Assembly: GCA_012862575.1 (NCBI GenBank)
Contig: BLSF01000034.1
Coordinates: forward strand, 1 to 64,000
Reading direction: 5' to 3'
Length of the DNA stretch: 64,000 nt
Source of the DNA: Parietichytrium sp. I65-24A
Taxonomy: Eukaryota > Sar > Bigyra > Thraustochytrida > Thraustochytriidae
Positions 33,329 to 43,107 of the stretch are shown here, one piece after another. Each line of letters begins with the position of its first letter. The first letter of the stretch is position 1. The notes under the pieces are model-generated. The model ran no database searches. It had not been told where the DNA came from and worked only from the letters and a program-made list of their open reading frames with translations. A program made the position numbers and the translations under genes.

Positions 33329-34283
33329 GGCCGGTCGAGGGAAACGAAATCGAAGACGGGGAAGAGTCTAGCGTGACTCGCACGGCCTTCTCGTCGCTCC
33401 ACTTTCGTCTCCTATTGGAGAACAGGATGCCAAAAAGGCATCCAGCAGCACCTGCCATCACAGGAGCATAAATAAGAGCAGGGTCGAATGAGGTTTCCTG
33501 ATCCGCATCGACGTTCGCCTCCTCGAGGCTTGGCGTGGTTGCCACTGTAGGATGGGCCGTTGTGACTGCGATGGTTGGCGCTGTGCTCGGAGCACCAGTG
33601 GTGAAATACTCTGTCGACTCATAATCCTCGTCTTCATAGCCCTCCGAGAAACGCACGGAGTGAATTTCCCCGCCGATATACTCTGGTTTGCCAGAGAGGC
33701 CATTCCCAATCGAGATCCTGTCGCCGCTCTCAGCCACTCCAACGTCGAGGGTGTCGAGGACCACTGTGCACTTTTTGTGGCCGTTCACCCAATGCACACA
33801 CTCCACCTTGTCTTCCGCATTCGGTTTGCAGCTCGTTCGGGTGATGTACCACTTATTGGACGGGAAAACCGGGGCATCCGGGAAAGTCAGCTCGTCTTCA
33901 AAGCAGTACACCGTAGAGGAACTTTGCCTGAACTTGACCACATCGTCAAAGCTTGTGTGCTCCTCCGCAAAATATTTGCCGTCGTCAAAGACTGGGAACG
34001 CAGGGTATGGAAACCCAACTTTTCGCACAAGAAATGTGGACACGATGGTGAACGTGCGCGTCCGGACAACGTCCATTGCTTCTTGGATCGGGCATTGCAC
34101 CACCGGTTGGTCCGCAGTTCCTGCAAACGTCCACACGGTTTCGCCATTGTAGTACACTGATGTGGACAGCCTTCCGCCTGTGCAAGCGCTGTTGCGAGGG
34201 CTGAGAATAACCTCAAGTCCGATTGTGCCATTCAACAGCACCGCCAACGTCAACAGAGCGATTCGCTTGAGCCAAGCCACCAT
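33231..34283 (-). CDS. Type I membrane protein, possibly lectin-like ectodomain
   Basis: 350 residues from the ATG at 34283. The frame is open further up but without an ATG, and this start gives a clean signal peptide (MVAWLKRIALLTLAVLLNG). The ectodomain has several cysteines and ends with GGEIHSVRFSEGYED, a pattern reminiscent of LamG/concanavalin-type beta sandwiches; this is a weak resemblance only. A Ser/Thr/Pro stalk (TTGAPSTAPTIAVTTAHP) looks mucin-like and O-glycosylated. It is followed by a membrane helix (IYAPVMAGAAGCLFGILF), the stop-transfer RRRK and a ~60-residue Ser-rich cytosolic tail. I do not recognise the family. It could be a surface receptor or adhesin. Confidence 0.75.
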   Translation of the reverse strand: MVAWLKRIALLTLAVLLNGTIGLEVILSPRNSACTGGRLSTSVYYNGETVWTFAGTADQPVVQCPIQEAMDVVRTRTFTIVSTFLVRKVGFPYPAFPVFDDGKYFAEEHTSFDDVVKFRQSSSTVYCFEDELTFPDAPVFPSNKWYITRTSCKPNAEDKVECVHWVNGHKKCTVVLDTLDVGVAESGDRISIGNGLSGKPEYIGGEIHSVRFSEGYEDEDYESTEYFTTGAPSTAPTIAVTTAHPTVATTPSLEEANVDADQETSFDPALIYAPVMAGAAGCLFGILFSNRRRKWSDEKAVRVTLDSSPSSISFPSTGQSYNRRMPSFLFKPATFRPVSSLNDRDLSNEV

Positions 34284-37200
34284 CCTGTGAGAACTCTTTT
34301 TCGTAATCAGGAACAAAAACAGCACAGCGCAAGAAGACGAGAGAGTTGGTGCATGCGAAACAAAAAAAAGCAACCACCTTCAAATCTGGTCAACGTCGCC
34401 TGAATGATTGAGGTCTGCAGCTGCAACAACGCGAAAGAATGCACAAACGGGATTCGTGCCTGACTTGTGTCTTCTTTCTTCTCCGAACCAGGCGAGATAG
34501 CCAACCGTCTCTATTTTGTGCCTCCTGGCGTTCGCGGCGTGCAATCACTCACCTGCGATGATTGTCGTTGTTTACCGGTTTGCCGTTTAAATTCAACCCG
34601 CGAGCGACCTTTCTTCAAAAGTGCGAGCTGTCTGTGCAACCCGACTCCTTCCACACTTTACGTTCTCCAGAACGCAGTGGTAGTGGTGGCAGTGGCGGCT
34701 TTGGCTCCTCAGTTAAGTTGCCAACACAGGCTATCACACTCACAGTCAGTACCACGCCTCTCAGTCACCTGCCTCGGCCAGGCCCGTGCCAAGTCCCAAG
34801 TGCGCCAGACACGCACACTTCTTCCTCCCAGCCAGTCTCACTGTGGCACGGAGGGAAAGGCGCAGGACTTTATACCGCCACAAAAACAAACAAACAAACA
34901 AACAAAACAAACAGCCAGCTCAGAGTGGGGCGTGTGTGCGAAGACTGCACTCTATTCGTGCGAGCAAACTCAGCTGTGTGGCGTGTCCCACTGGCCGATT
35001 AACGCCCAGAGACAAGAGACAGGACACGAGAGACCAGAGACCGACCGAGATGTATATGAATGTATGCGCAGCTTTTGGAACTTGAGCCCTCGCCTCACTC
35101 GGTACCGGTACAGCTGGGACCTTTCTTCGAAGCCAGGGTTTCGAACGCCGGGCTACCACTCTACCACTCGACACAACGCCAGCTAGCGTGTTGTTGGTTG
35201 TTGGTTGTTGGCTGATGGCTGCGCTACGTTACGCTGCTTGCAAGTGTTCTGAATTTCTGAATTCTGAAAGTGAGTGAGCGTACAGTGGCAGGGAGGGAAC
35301 TTGACTTGATCGTGGTGGTCCTGTCAGTTGCCTTGTGTTAGACGTTAGAATGTGTCCAATTAATTGAGAAACAAAATTGAACCAAATGAGTTGATTGTGG
35401 CAGTGAAAATTGTGACTGGCTGGAGCAGCTGATAGCAGCTGGAGCTGGAAACATTTGGACTGGTGGTGGTTTCGCTCCAAGCCTAGCAAGTCTCGTTTTT
35501 TGTTGTGAGCTTCTGACAAGTTTGGTACTTTGCTGTACTCATTTCCATCACTCTTTCTGTCTGAACATGTCTGAACTCTGATATTCGATGGAGCACATTT
35601 GATCTTGCATTTTTTCCTATCGCGACAGAGAAAGAATTCTCTTACGGGCAACAAAGAAAGAATTCTCCTTTGGGAGAAAAGGTTTAGACTGCTGCGAACT
35701 GTGCGATGAGAAATCTTCATCATCTAAACTATTCTGAATTCTAACCCTGCATCTCTGTGACTGTGGCGTATCCCAGCGTCTGTCTGTCGCGATGGCGATG
35801 TGGCAGTGGCAAAGAGGTCTAAGTCGCAAGTCGCAGTCAGTTGACCTTCATTTGTGGGCGGAGGTGTGTATGTGTGTTCTGCTTCGGTGGAATGGGCGTG
35901 CAACTATGTGCAACTATGCGCAACTGCACGCAGGGTGGATTCGACCGAGTTTCGATCTGCGCACGATGCGCCATGCAGAGTTTTAATTGATTGCGTTTGA
36001 TCGTGTGGCCATCTGCGACTGAAAGCAGTTCATGAGTCTTTGGCTTTCAAAGACCTTGATTCAACTGAATCTTCTTTTTTTCTACTATTTGCTGCTGCTA
36101 CTGTTGTTGTTGTTGTTGTTGTTTTTGGACAGATGTTGTCACTGTCTAAATGAGAAGTCTCTGATTGATCTGATTGATCAACAGGAACAAAATCAATCAC
36201 TCGCAGTCAATCTCAATGCTACACTTTCAAGTAACCGTGCACTGAAACCCACCCACTAACCTGTCAATGTGTGCAATAGCACTCGGGCTAAAAGACATAG
36301 CACTCACCTTGAGCTTTACTTAGACAGTGGGGTAGACAGAATTTGACACAAGCTAGCCTACCGTATAGTATACTCTGAGTGCCACCGTTGCTGGGTCGGG
36401 CCTCGGTGGACAGCAAGGCTAGCTAGTCGCTAATGAAACCTATAGGTCAGAGAAGGAGAGAGCTCAATGGATCGACCATCATTTGGACTATATAGAGGTT
36501 ACTTTAAAGAATACCTATCTCTTGCTAGACGTTTCAATAGTTTTCAAGTATTTTCAAGAGTGAATTTCCTCGAGGATCCTCGAGGACGCGGACTAAGCAG
36601 AGGGGCGCGATAATAACGGAACGAGGGAAGGCATTTGGGCCAATAACTGAGCATATTTGTACGTTGATTCACATTCACATTTACATTCACATTCACATTT
36701 ACATTCACATTCACATTCACATTCACATTCACATTCACACATTCACAATTCACATTCACATGCGAGAGATAAGGGATGGTGCGCCAAAATGGCCACAGGA
36801 GAACCAAGTGAGCCGCTGGTGTTGCAGGGAAAGATTAATGTGCGAAGTGTCTCAGAACCGATCGCGTTCGCTCGTGACACAGCGGGTGTCCGTACAATCC
36901 AAGATACGGCTCAAGCACGTCCTCAAGCATGGTGGGAATAGTGGGCAGAACGCAGGGAACCGAGTCAGATGGCCGAACTACGTTGCAGCACGGGCCGTGG
37001 GAGATTCTGGAGGCGTTGGAGGTTTGGTTCTCGCTTTGAATGCTCCAACGTCACGTCAACTCGATTGCAAGTGTACTTTCTTTCAATCCTCGATTGACCT
37101 TCTATCCTCTGTAAAGTCAGACCCGGAAGTTTCCAGCAGGATGATGAAAGGGGATGAATGAGTCAATGAACCTTTCCTTTTTTAAGAAAAGGAAAAACAA

Positions 37201-39321
37201 ACACTCATTTTTTGTTGTTAAATGGTTGCAAAGGTCCCTCACCAACTGCTCTTAAGACTACGGATGTCGCGATAAACCCGATGAACGCACAACGCATAGA
37301 CATGCTCATAAAAGTTGAAAATGAGCACGTTGAAGACCAACGGACCGTGACGAGCGAATGCCGAAGCCTGCACCAAGAGCTACGCAAGCTCTCACGGTGT
37401 CTCACAGTCAGCTCGAATTCCACCTTTTGTAATTACTTCCGTAATCCGCAGCTCTCAGACTGCAGATTCTTGACTCATCAAGTCTAGCTAGAAATGAAGC
37501 ACATCAAATCGCGCACGAAGTGCTGCCCAATCGCAACTTACGAGAGTGCCTTTTCGAACTCTTGAGCTCTGAACCCGTTGCTGTCTCCTGGTCCATTCCT
37601 TTGGCAGGCCAAGATGCGGATGCACTTTCGTCAACTCCACAGTTCTTGCTCGTTGCATGCAGCTTGGAGAAGGCAGCAGACTCGATTCCTGTGCAGCCCA
37701 GGCCAGCCCACACCAGCAAACACAGCAAACGCACAGTGTAGAGCGCACTCCGAACCTGAGAAATAAACTTTTCGGAGCAAGAACAACCACGCCCCGGGAC
37801 GTCAGAGTCTTGGAGAAGTTGGAGAGCTACAGAGATGTATACAACCAGAACGCTTTTGCGAAACGACAAATACGTTTGGCTTGATCGAAACTTTGCAACG
37901 GCGTTGTAAATGATTATTTCATTCGAGCTTCAATGGATCGTTTTAAGTCTTCTGAATCGATTGAATATCCGCTTGCACAAGTTGTACGCCAAAAGGAAAT
38001 GACAAGAAATGTAAATGTTCTTTTGCAAATGTGCGAAGTGAGCAAAGTGATGCCAAGTTTGCCAAGTAATAGAAGTAATAGAAGTGATGTCCAGCCATGA
38101 AAGACGTTCCGCACTTTTCGCACAGCTTCATCTTCTAAGCCACCTCTACCCACCACACTATCCCCATAGAACTATTTACCTCTCATTACCGTATGACATT
38201 ATGCAATTACATATAAACACAATATGGTTCCATCGTGATGTCCTGGTCTAATCTTAGTCAGACGCTGCTATAGTATTCGGTAAGTCGGGAGACGTAATCT
38301 TCTGTGGCCAAATGCGGGGAATGGGGTACTACTATCTGATGGAATAGCTGGAGGACTAAGAAGCCAGATGTTCCAGAGTGCTTGGAATGCAAAAGAATTT
38401 GTTCGCATTGTGCACATTTTGCATTTTGCATTTTGCTTTTTACATTGCATGGGAACTTTGCACATTACTTGACTGTGCGTTGAACTTATCACTGTGAAAT
38501 GCTAATCTTAACTTGATCAATCAAACAATCAATCAATCGATCAACTAAAAGAGCTGACAACGACGATTCGAAAACGCAAGCAAGCGAATCAGAATCAGTC
38601 GAAGTGGAACCACTGCATCTAACATTACGCGACGCTGGAACCTGGAAAAAGACTCGATCGACTTCTGAGAACAAAGAGTTGAGCGTTTCGATTTTGATTA
38701 ATTATTTCGAGACTTTTCCTTGCAATGATCCACTCACAGTCAGAGCTTTGCAGCTCCTTCAGAATTCAGGATTCAGAGTGTCCTCTTCTTTCGATGTTGG
38801 GTAATTTTTTCAAGTTCATTCATTCATTCTATCAGAGTGACCTTTGATCGAAGTCAAGACCAAAACAACTTTCTATCCACGAGCAGAGCCCAGTCCAATC
38901 AACGAATCAAATCTTAGTTATTATAACTTTCAAGACTCAAGCAAGCGAGCAGCGACGATATGAATCACATGACCATCGAGTTTCTCGCTTGTAAAGTATT
39001 GTAAAGCCATAGCCAGCGTACTCGTGTACTCGAACAACTCGAACTCACAGATCTCACAGATCTCACAGAGCTCACAGTAGGCTTCTGGTCCATAGTTTTT
39101 CACCAAGGCATTTTGCAATCGTGGGAACAAAGCTTTCAACAATTTACATTGCCAGTGCGTTTGGAAGAGGTCGGCGTCAACAAAACCGTAACGCGCGCGC
39201 GTTGATTGGTAGTATCGCGCGAGCTTTCATTGGCGGCAATTAAGCGGAAGTGGAAACGAAACGATATCAAGAAAGCAAGAAAGCAAGAGAGAAAGAGAGA
39301 GAAACGAACGGGGACGGAAAG
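34284..39321. other. 5 kb without a recognisable gene
   Basis: Lies between the divergent membrane-protein (-) and NCA2 (+) genes. It holds (CAAA)n at about 34883-34913, GGTACCGGTACAGC at 35101-35114, GTTGGTTGTTGG repeats near 35190, a short (GTT)n at about 36103-36122 and an ATTCAC array at 36664-36760. A GAAAGCAAGAAAG-type purine leader lies just before the NCA2 ATG. No frame has the codon texture of a gene, and no complete tRNA was found. Confidence 0.45.
36664..36760. repeat. ATTCAC hexamer array
   Basis: About fifteen units of ATTCAC with occasional ATTTAC variants. It is low-complexity DNA with no sign of coding. Confidence 0.9.
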
Positions 39322-41049
39322 ATGGGCGTGGCGGAGAAGTTGCATCTCAAGACCATGAAGCTCAAGGTGGGCAAGAAATGGAGCTTGGCGCTGGCGGCGT
39401 TCACGCCGAATCTTGACGGCAGCGTGGCCTCGCGCAGCCGCATGGAGCTGGAGAAATGGCTGCGCAAGCTGCAGCAGGTGGAGCAACTGGCCAGCGAGAT
39501 TGGCGTGAGGAACGGGGGCCGCAGCCCGGGATGGAAGTCGCCAGAGGTGACGATCAGGAAGAGCGCCAATGCCGACGAAGACACGGTGGCGATCCTGCAG
39601 GCGCAGCTGCGATATGTCATCGATCTGGTGATGCTCGAGAGCGAGCCGCTGCTTGCTCTGGAGGAGTACTGGAAGCTGAGGCACAGGGAGAGGTTTCGCA
39701 TTGTCAATCTCATCATGTCCACTGTCGTGGAAGAGGATATTGCGTACAGGCTCGAAGAGATACGCTCAGAGCTGCGCGAAGTGCAACGCATGATTGGCCG
39801 CTGCGAGCTGCACCTCTCCTCCATCGACCAAGCTCGATCCGCCGGGAGTGCAAAGTCGCTCTCGAATGCCATCATCGAAGCTGAGCACTTCATCGATCAG
39901 CACGTCTTAAAGGCGGACGCCTTGCAGCTCAGCTCACATGCGGCAAGGATCGAAAGCGTCCTGGAGCTGAGCAAGAGCCATGTAGTTCTCGACGACGAAA
40001 GAGTGGAAGAACTAAAAAAAGCTATGCCCCTCTGGCACCAGCTTGGTCCTCTGACAAAGTCTGCTGTCTGGCTCAGCGCGGGGCTTGGGGGCTACATGCT
40101 CTACCTCTACGTTCGCCAGCCGCGAATCACGCAGGTCGAGTACTCCGAAGACGCCGACCCTGATAAACCTGTCGTAACGGTGACCCCAGCTCGATCCGGT
40201 GGGCGCGCTGTCACCAAAGTCGTCGACCACGCCGAGTCGTTTCTCGAGTCTGGTTGGGAGTGGACCAAGGAGCACATTTACTCCCCGCTCAAGTCTATGG
40301 GACAGCAAATGTTCATGGGCAATGAGAAGGACGGGCCGTCTGAGCAGGAGCTTGCTGTGCGAGACGCAAGGAGGAGCCTGAGGACGATGATCCGCGACCA
40401 CGCCATCAACACAAAAGTGGACGAGGATGTGGTTTTGCAGAAGGCCAAGGACCTGGACATGTCGCTCATCTCCAGGGATTACGAGACAAAAATACAGAGT
40501 CCGATCAAGAATGCTGTCGCAGACAATTTGATCCAGCTCATCCTCATTCAGGCCCAGTACATCAAGGTCCAAGCGCTCGACGCCATGTCCACTATTGACA
40601 AACTGCTGGATGATAACAAGTTCAATTCACACCTGCTCGTGCTCGCCCCTTCGTTGATGGTTGTTGGCGCGCTTTATAACGGCATGAAGGCCCTCTACTA
40701 CAACCTTGTGGACGACACAAAGTCTCGCACAGCCAACTACAATTCATTGCGCAGAGGGGTGGTCTCGCTCTCCGTTGCCATTAATAGGCTATCAAGCATC
40801 TCTGACCGCGAATCCAAGGACTCTGAAGATAGCAACCCAGACGATTTCAAAGAGCAAGTGGAGATTCTGGAGGGTTCAATTACCCAACACGCATTCCGTG
40901 TGCGATCTATTCTTGTTCAAACACGCCGCGAGGACAACTTTAGAGTTTACGACGGTCTCATCAATGACATTCTCGCGCGCCAGAATCTCAAGGTCAACAC
41001 TCGGGCAAGTCTGTGCGCGCAGCTCTTGTTCCTCGTCTGCTCGGAATAA
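39322..41049 (+). CDS. NCA2-family mitochondrial membrane protein
   Basis: 575 residues from the ATG at 39322. The frame opens earlier, but only this is an ATG, in good context. The N-terminal half is helical and charged with probable coiled coils. A membrane helix lies near residues 246-265 (VWLSAGLGGYMLYLYV). The hallmark NCA2 region lies near 400-460: LIQLILIQAQYIKVQALDAM, then IDKLLDDNKFNSHLLVLAPS, the last part being a second helix. In yeast, NCA2 affects expression of the mitochondrially encoded ATP synthase subunits 6 and 8. Family members are in mitochondrial membranes. The extreme C-terminus (after ARQNLKVNT) does not look family-like, so the last codons or a terminal intron should be treated cautiously. 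Confidence 0.82.
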   Translation: MGVAEKLHLKTMKLKVGKKWSLALAAFTPNLDGSVASRSRMELEKWLRKLQQVEQLASEIGVRNGGRSPGWKSPEVTIRKSANADEDTVAILQAQLRYVIDLVMLESEPLLALEEYWKLRHRERFRIVNLIMSTVVEEDIAYRLEEIRSELREVQRMIGRCELHLSSIDQARSAGSAKSLSNAIIEAEHFIDQHVLKADALQLSSHAARIESVLELSKSHVVLDDERVEELKKAMPLWHQLGPLTKSAVWLSAGLGGYMLYLYVRQPRITQVEYSEDADPDKPVVTVTPARSGGRAVTKVVDHAESFLESGWEWTKEHIYSPLKSMGQQMFMGNEKDGPSEQELAVRDARRSLRTMIRDHAINTKVDEDVVLQKAKDLDMSLISRDYETKIQSPIKNAVADNLIQLILIQAQYIKVQALDAMSTIDKLLDDNKFNSHLLVLAPSLMVVGALYNGMKALYYNLVDDTKSRTANYNSLRRGVVSLSVAINRLSSISDRESKDSEDSNPDDFKEQVEILEGSITQHAFRVRSILVQTRREDNFRVYDGLINDILARQNLKVNTRASLCAQLLFLVCSE

Positions 41050-41469
41050 GAACGTTGACTCGCAGTAACGCAACAATTTCGACATCTTTATCGACGAGCC
41101 TGAAAAGATAGAAAAGTATTTTAAGGCTCTTGATCAAGAGTAAACATAAAACAAAATTTTGGCGCCCTTTCATGCTGTAAGACAAGCGAGAATCATGGAT
41201 ACAATGCGATTTTTCGATGTCACTCTTCTCTCTTCTCTCTTAGAGCAATCTCCGGCTAGTAGAGCCTGATGATGATCCATGATTGGGAGTTGAGAAACGG
41301 ATATTCAAAAAACAAACAAACAAACAAACAAACAAACAAACAAACACACAAGAACAGTTTTTTTAGGCAAAAAGAGAAACGCGTTGAAAAGCTCGACAGC
41401 TTTTCACGGCCTTTGACTTCAGTAGAAGAGACAAATAAAAATGCTGTAACTATTCGCGCCTCTAGCTAG
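41050..41469. other. Convergent 3' intergenic region
   Basis: Between NCA2 (+) and the Lnt-like gene (-). It holds a (CAAA)n microsatellite at about 41308-41345. Nothing else was seen. Confidence 0.6.
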
Positions 41470-43107
41470 CTAGAGCTCCTCCTTCGCGAGAAGTTTTGAG
41501 CGCATAACGTTTGAGCGAGAGACGAAACGCGATGGCAAAAAGGTTAGTACTAGCAGCAGGGCCCAACCAACGATGCACAAAACACCGAAAACCCAGCCCA
41601 CGACAGAATATAGGGTCCATACGCGATCCATGACTGGAATCTGCACAGTATAAGCCATGGTTGAGTCTTCACCGACGGTCTCATCTGTGCCTAGCACAGT
41701 CTCAAAAACGACATTTCCGTACGGATCGTAAACCCCAGATACACCCCCGGAGCTGCAGCGGAAAAGCGTAAAGCCGTTCTCTACAGCGCGAGCGGATGCC
41801 ATTCTCGCATGAAGAATTCCGATGGGGCCCCAGTCCCAACCTGGTTGGAACATAAGTTCTGCGCCTTGCGAGCTCCTTCGCACAAAATCTGGGAAGTCGT
41901 AATCAAAGCAAATTGCAGCCCCAAGGCTTCCGAATCTAGTATCCACAACCTGACTAGCTCCTGGGCCAGGCTCTACGAATGGTTCGATTCCCACGACGGG
42001 GTTGGCTTTTTGGTACTGCATGATCATTTCCCCTTGATCAAACACGGCAAAAAAGTTCTTCTGAGTGTACCCATCCGCGGTCGGCTCCTCGAGGTACTTT
42101 AGGTATCCAATTCCAATCATCACTTGATAAGTTCCCGAGATATTAGCAAACGCGTCCAGGAACACAGCTTCTATGCTATCGGAAGTGATGTTGACGCTAG
42201 TTTCGGACCACATGATAATATCGGCGGTGCCCAATCCCAGGTCGCTTTCAACGAAAAGAGGCTTGGAGGCCAACTCGAGCGTCTTCGCAACGGCTTGAGA
42301 AGCGCTTGTAAAGTACTCGTAGCTCACAACGCAGACGCCGTTGAGCTTTTCGTCTTCCCATCCCTGGATTGGGGTTTGGTAGAATTTTCCGTATATGTTG
42401 AGCCCCCGTGCGCCAGCAAATATCAGCAGGCAAACAAATGTTACGACAAAGGCGGCCACGTGTTTGGCCCTCCCGAAAACCGCTGGGCCAAACACATCAG
42501 CGTCGCTGTCCTTTGCCAGACTTTGGCTTTTCCCGTTCTGCCTTTGCGAAGGTTGCAGAGCGGGAACGATGTAAAAGTGAACGACAAGCGAAACAAACCA
42601 GCAGATGATGAAGTTGACACCGTCCAGGCCAAACAGACTGTAAAGCTGGATCAGGGAGTGCCAGTCAAGAGCGATATACGCAAAGCTTGACCACGAGCCG
42701 CCGGGTGACACCATCCCGAAAAAGGCAGAGATAGCAGTAAAGCAAACAGGCATTAAGAACAAGCCGGCCCGCTCTGGAGTAAATCGGCCATACTTTTGAG
42801 GTAGAAAGCGCACAATCGGCCCAACTCCGAGGGCCACGAGGAGCACAAACGCGCCCGCAAACCCGAGTGACAGCAACACCATGTCCTCCTCGCCAAAGAT
42901 GAACAAATAAGCAAGCCACTGCCCGATGATCTCGAGCACTATGGCGCATGCCACCTCCCACCAGCGCTTCATCACGACCGCCAGCGTGAGCCCCACTATC
43001 AAATTACAAACTGCCAATACCGGGACCATCTGAAAACCAGGACCAAAAAACGCCGTCACAAACAGCAGCACCATCAGCCCGGCGCGGGCTCTCACTGAAG
43101 CCTCCAT
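41470..43107 (-). CDS. Lnt-like membrane carbon-nitrogen hydrolase
   Basis: 545 residues from the ATG at 43107; the frame extends six codons up without an ATG. About seven or eight membrane helices fill residues 8-225, then a soluble nitrilase domain, then a last helix near the C-terminus. This is the layout of bacterial apolipoprotein N-acyltransferase. The Glu-Lys-Cys triad is present: Glu near 300 (MWSETSVN), Lys near 365 (MQYQKANPVVG) and Cys near 398 (GAAICFDYDFPDF). The motifs GIEPFVEPG and MASARAVENG also fit Lnt. In bacteria Lnt N-acylates lipoproteins; substrates in this cell are unknown, and a few eukaryotic Lnt-type proteins are known. The protein ends with basic residues and KEEL. 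Horizontal origin is possible. Confidence 0.85.
   Translation of the reverse strand: MEASVRARAGLMVLLFVTAFFGPGFQMVPVLAVCNLIVGLTLAVVMKRWWEVACAIVLEIIGQWLAYLFIFGEEDMVLLSLGFAGAFVLLVALGVGPIVRFLPQKYGRFTPERAGLFLMPVCFTAISAFFGMVSPGGSWSSFAYIALDWHSLIQLYSLFGLDGVNFIICWFVSLVVHFYIVPALQPSQRQNGKSQSLAKDSDADVFGPAVFGRAKHVAAFVVTFVCLLIFAGARGLNIYGKFYQTPIQGWEDEKLNGVCVVSYEYFTSASQAVAKTLELASKPLFVESDLGLGTADIIMWSETSVNITSDSIEAVFLDAFANISGTYQVMIGIGYLKYLEEPTADGYTQKNFFAVFDQGEMIMQYQKANPVVGIEPFVEPGPGASQVVDTRFGSLGAAICFDYDFPDFVRRSSQGAELMFQPGWDWGPIGILHARMASARAVENGFTLFRCSSGGVSGVYDPYGNVVFETVLGTDETVGEDSTMAYTVQIPVMDRVWTLYSVVGWVFGVLCIVGWALLLVLTFLPSRFVSRSNVMRSKLLAKEEL

Noticed and set aside
35098-35178. tRNA-like A box and B box on the minus strand (TGGTAGAGTGG and GCGTTCGAAACCC)
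   Set aside because: The two boxes are only about 15 nt apart, leaving no room for an anticodon arm. At most a worn tRNA-derived fragment.
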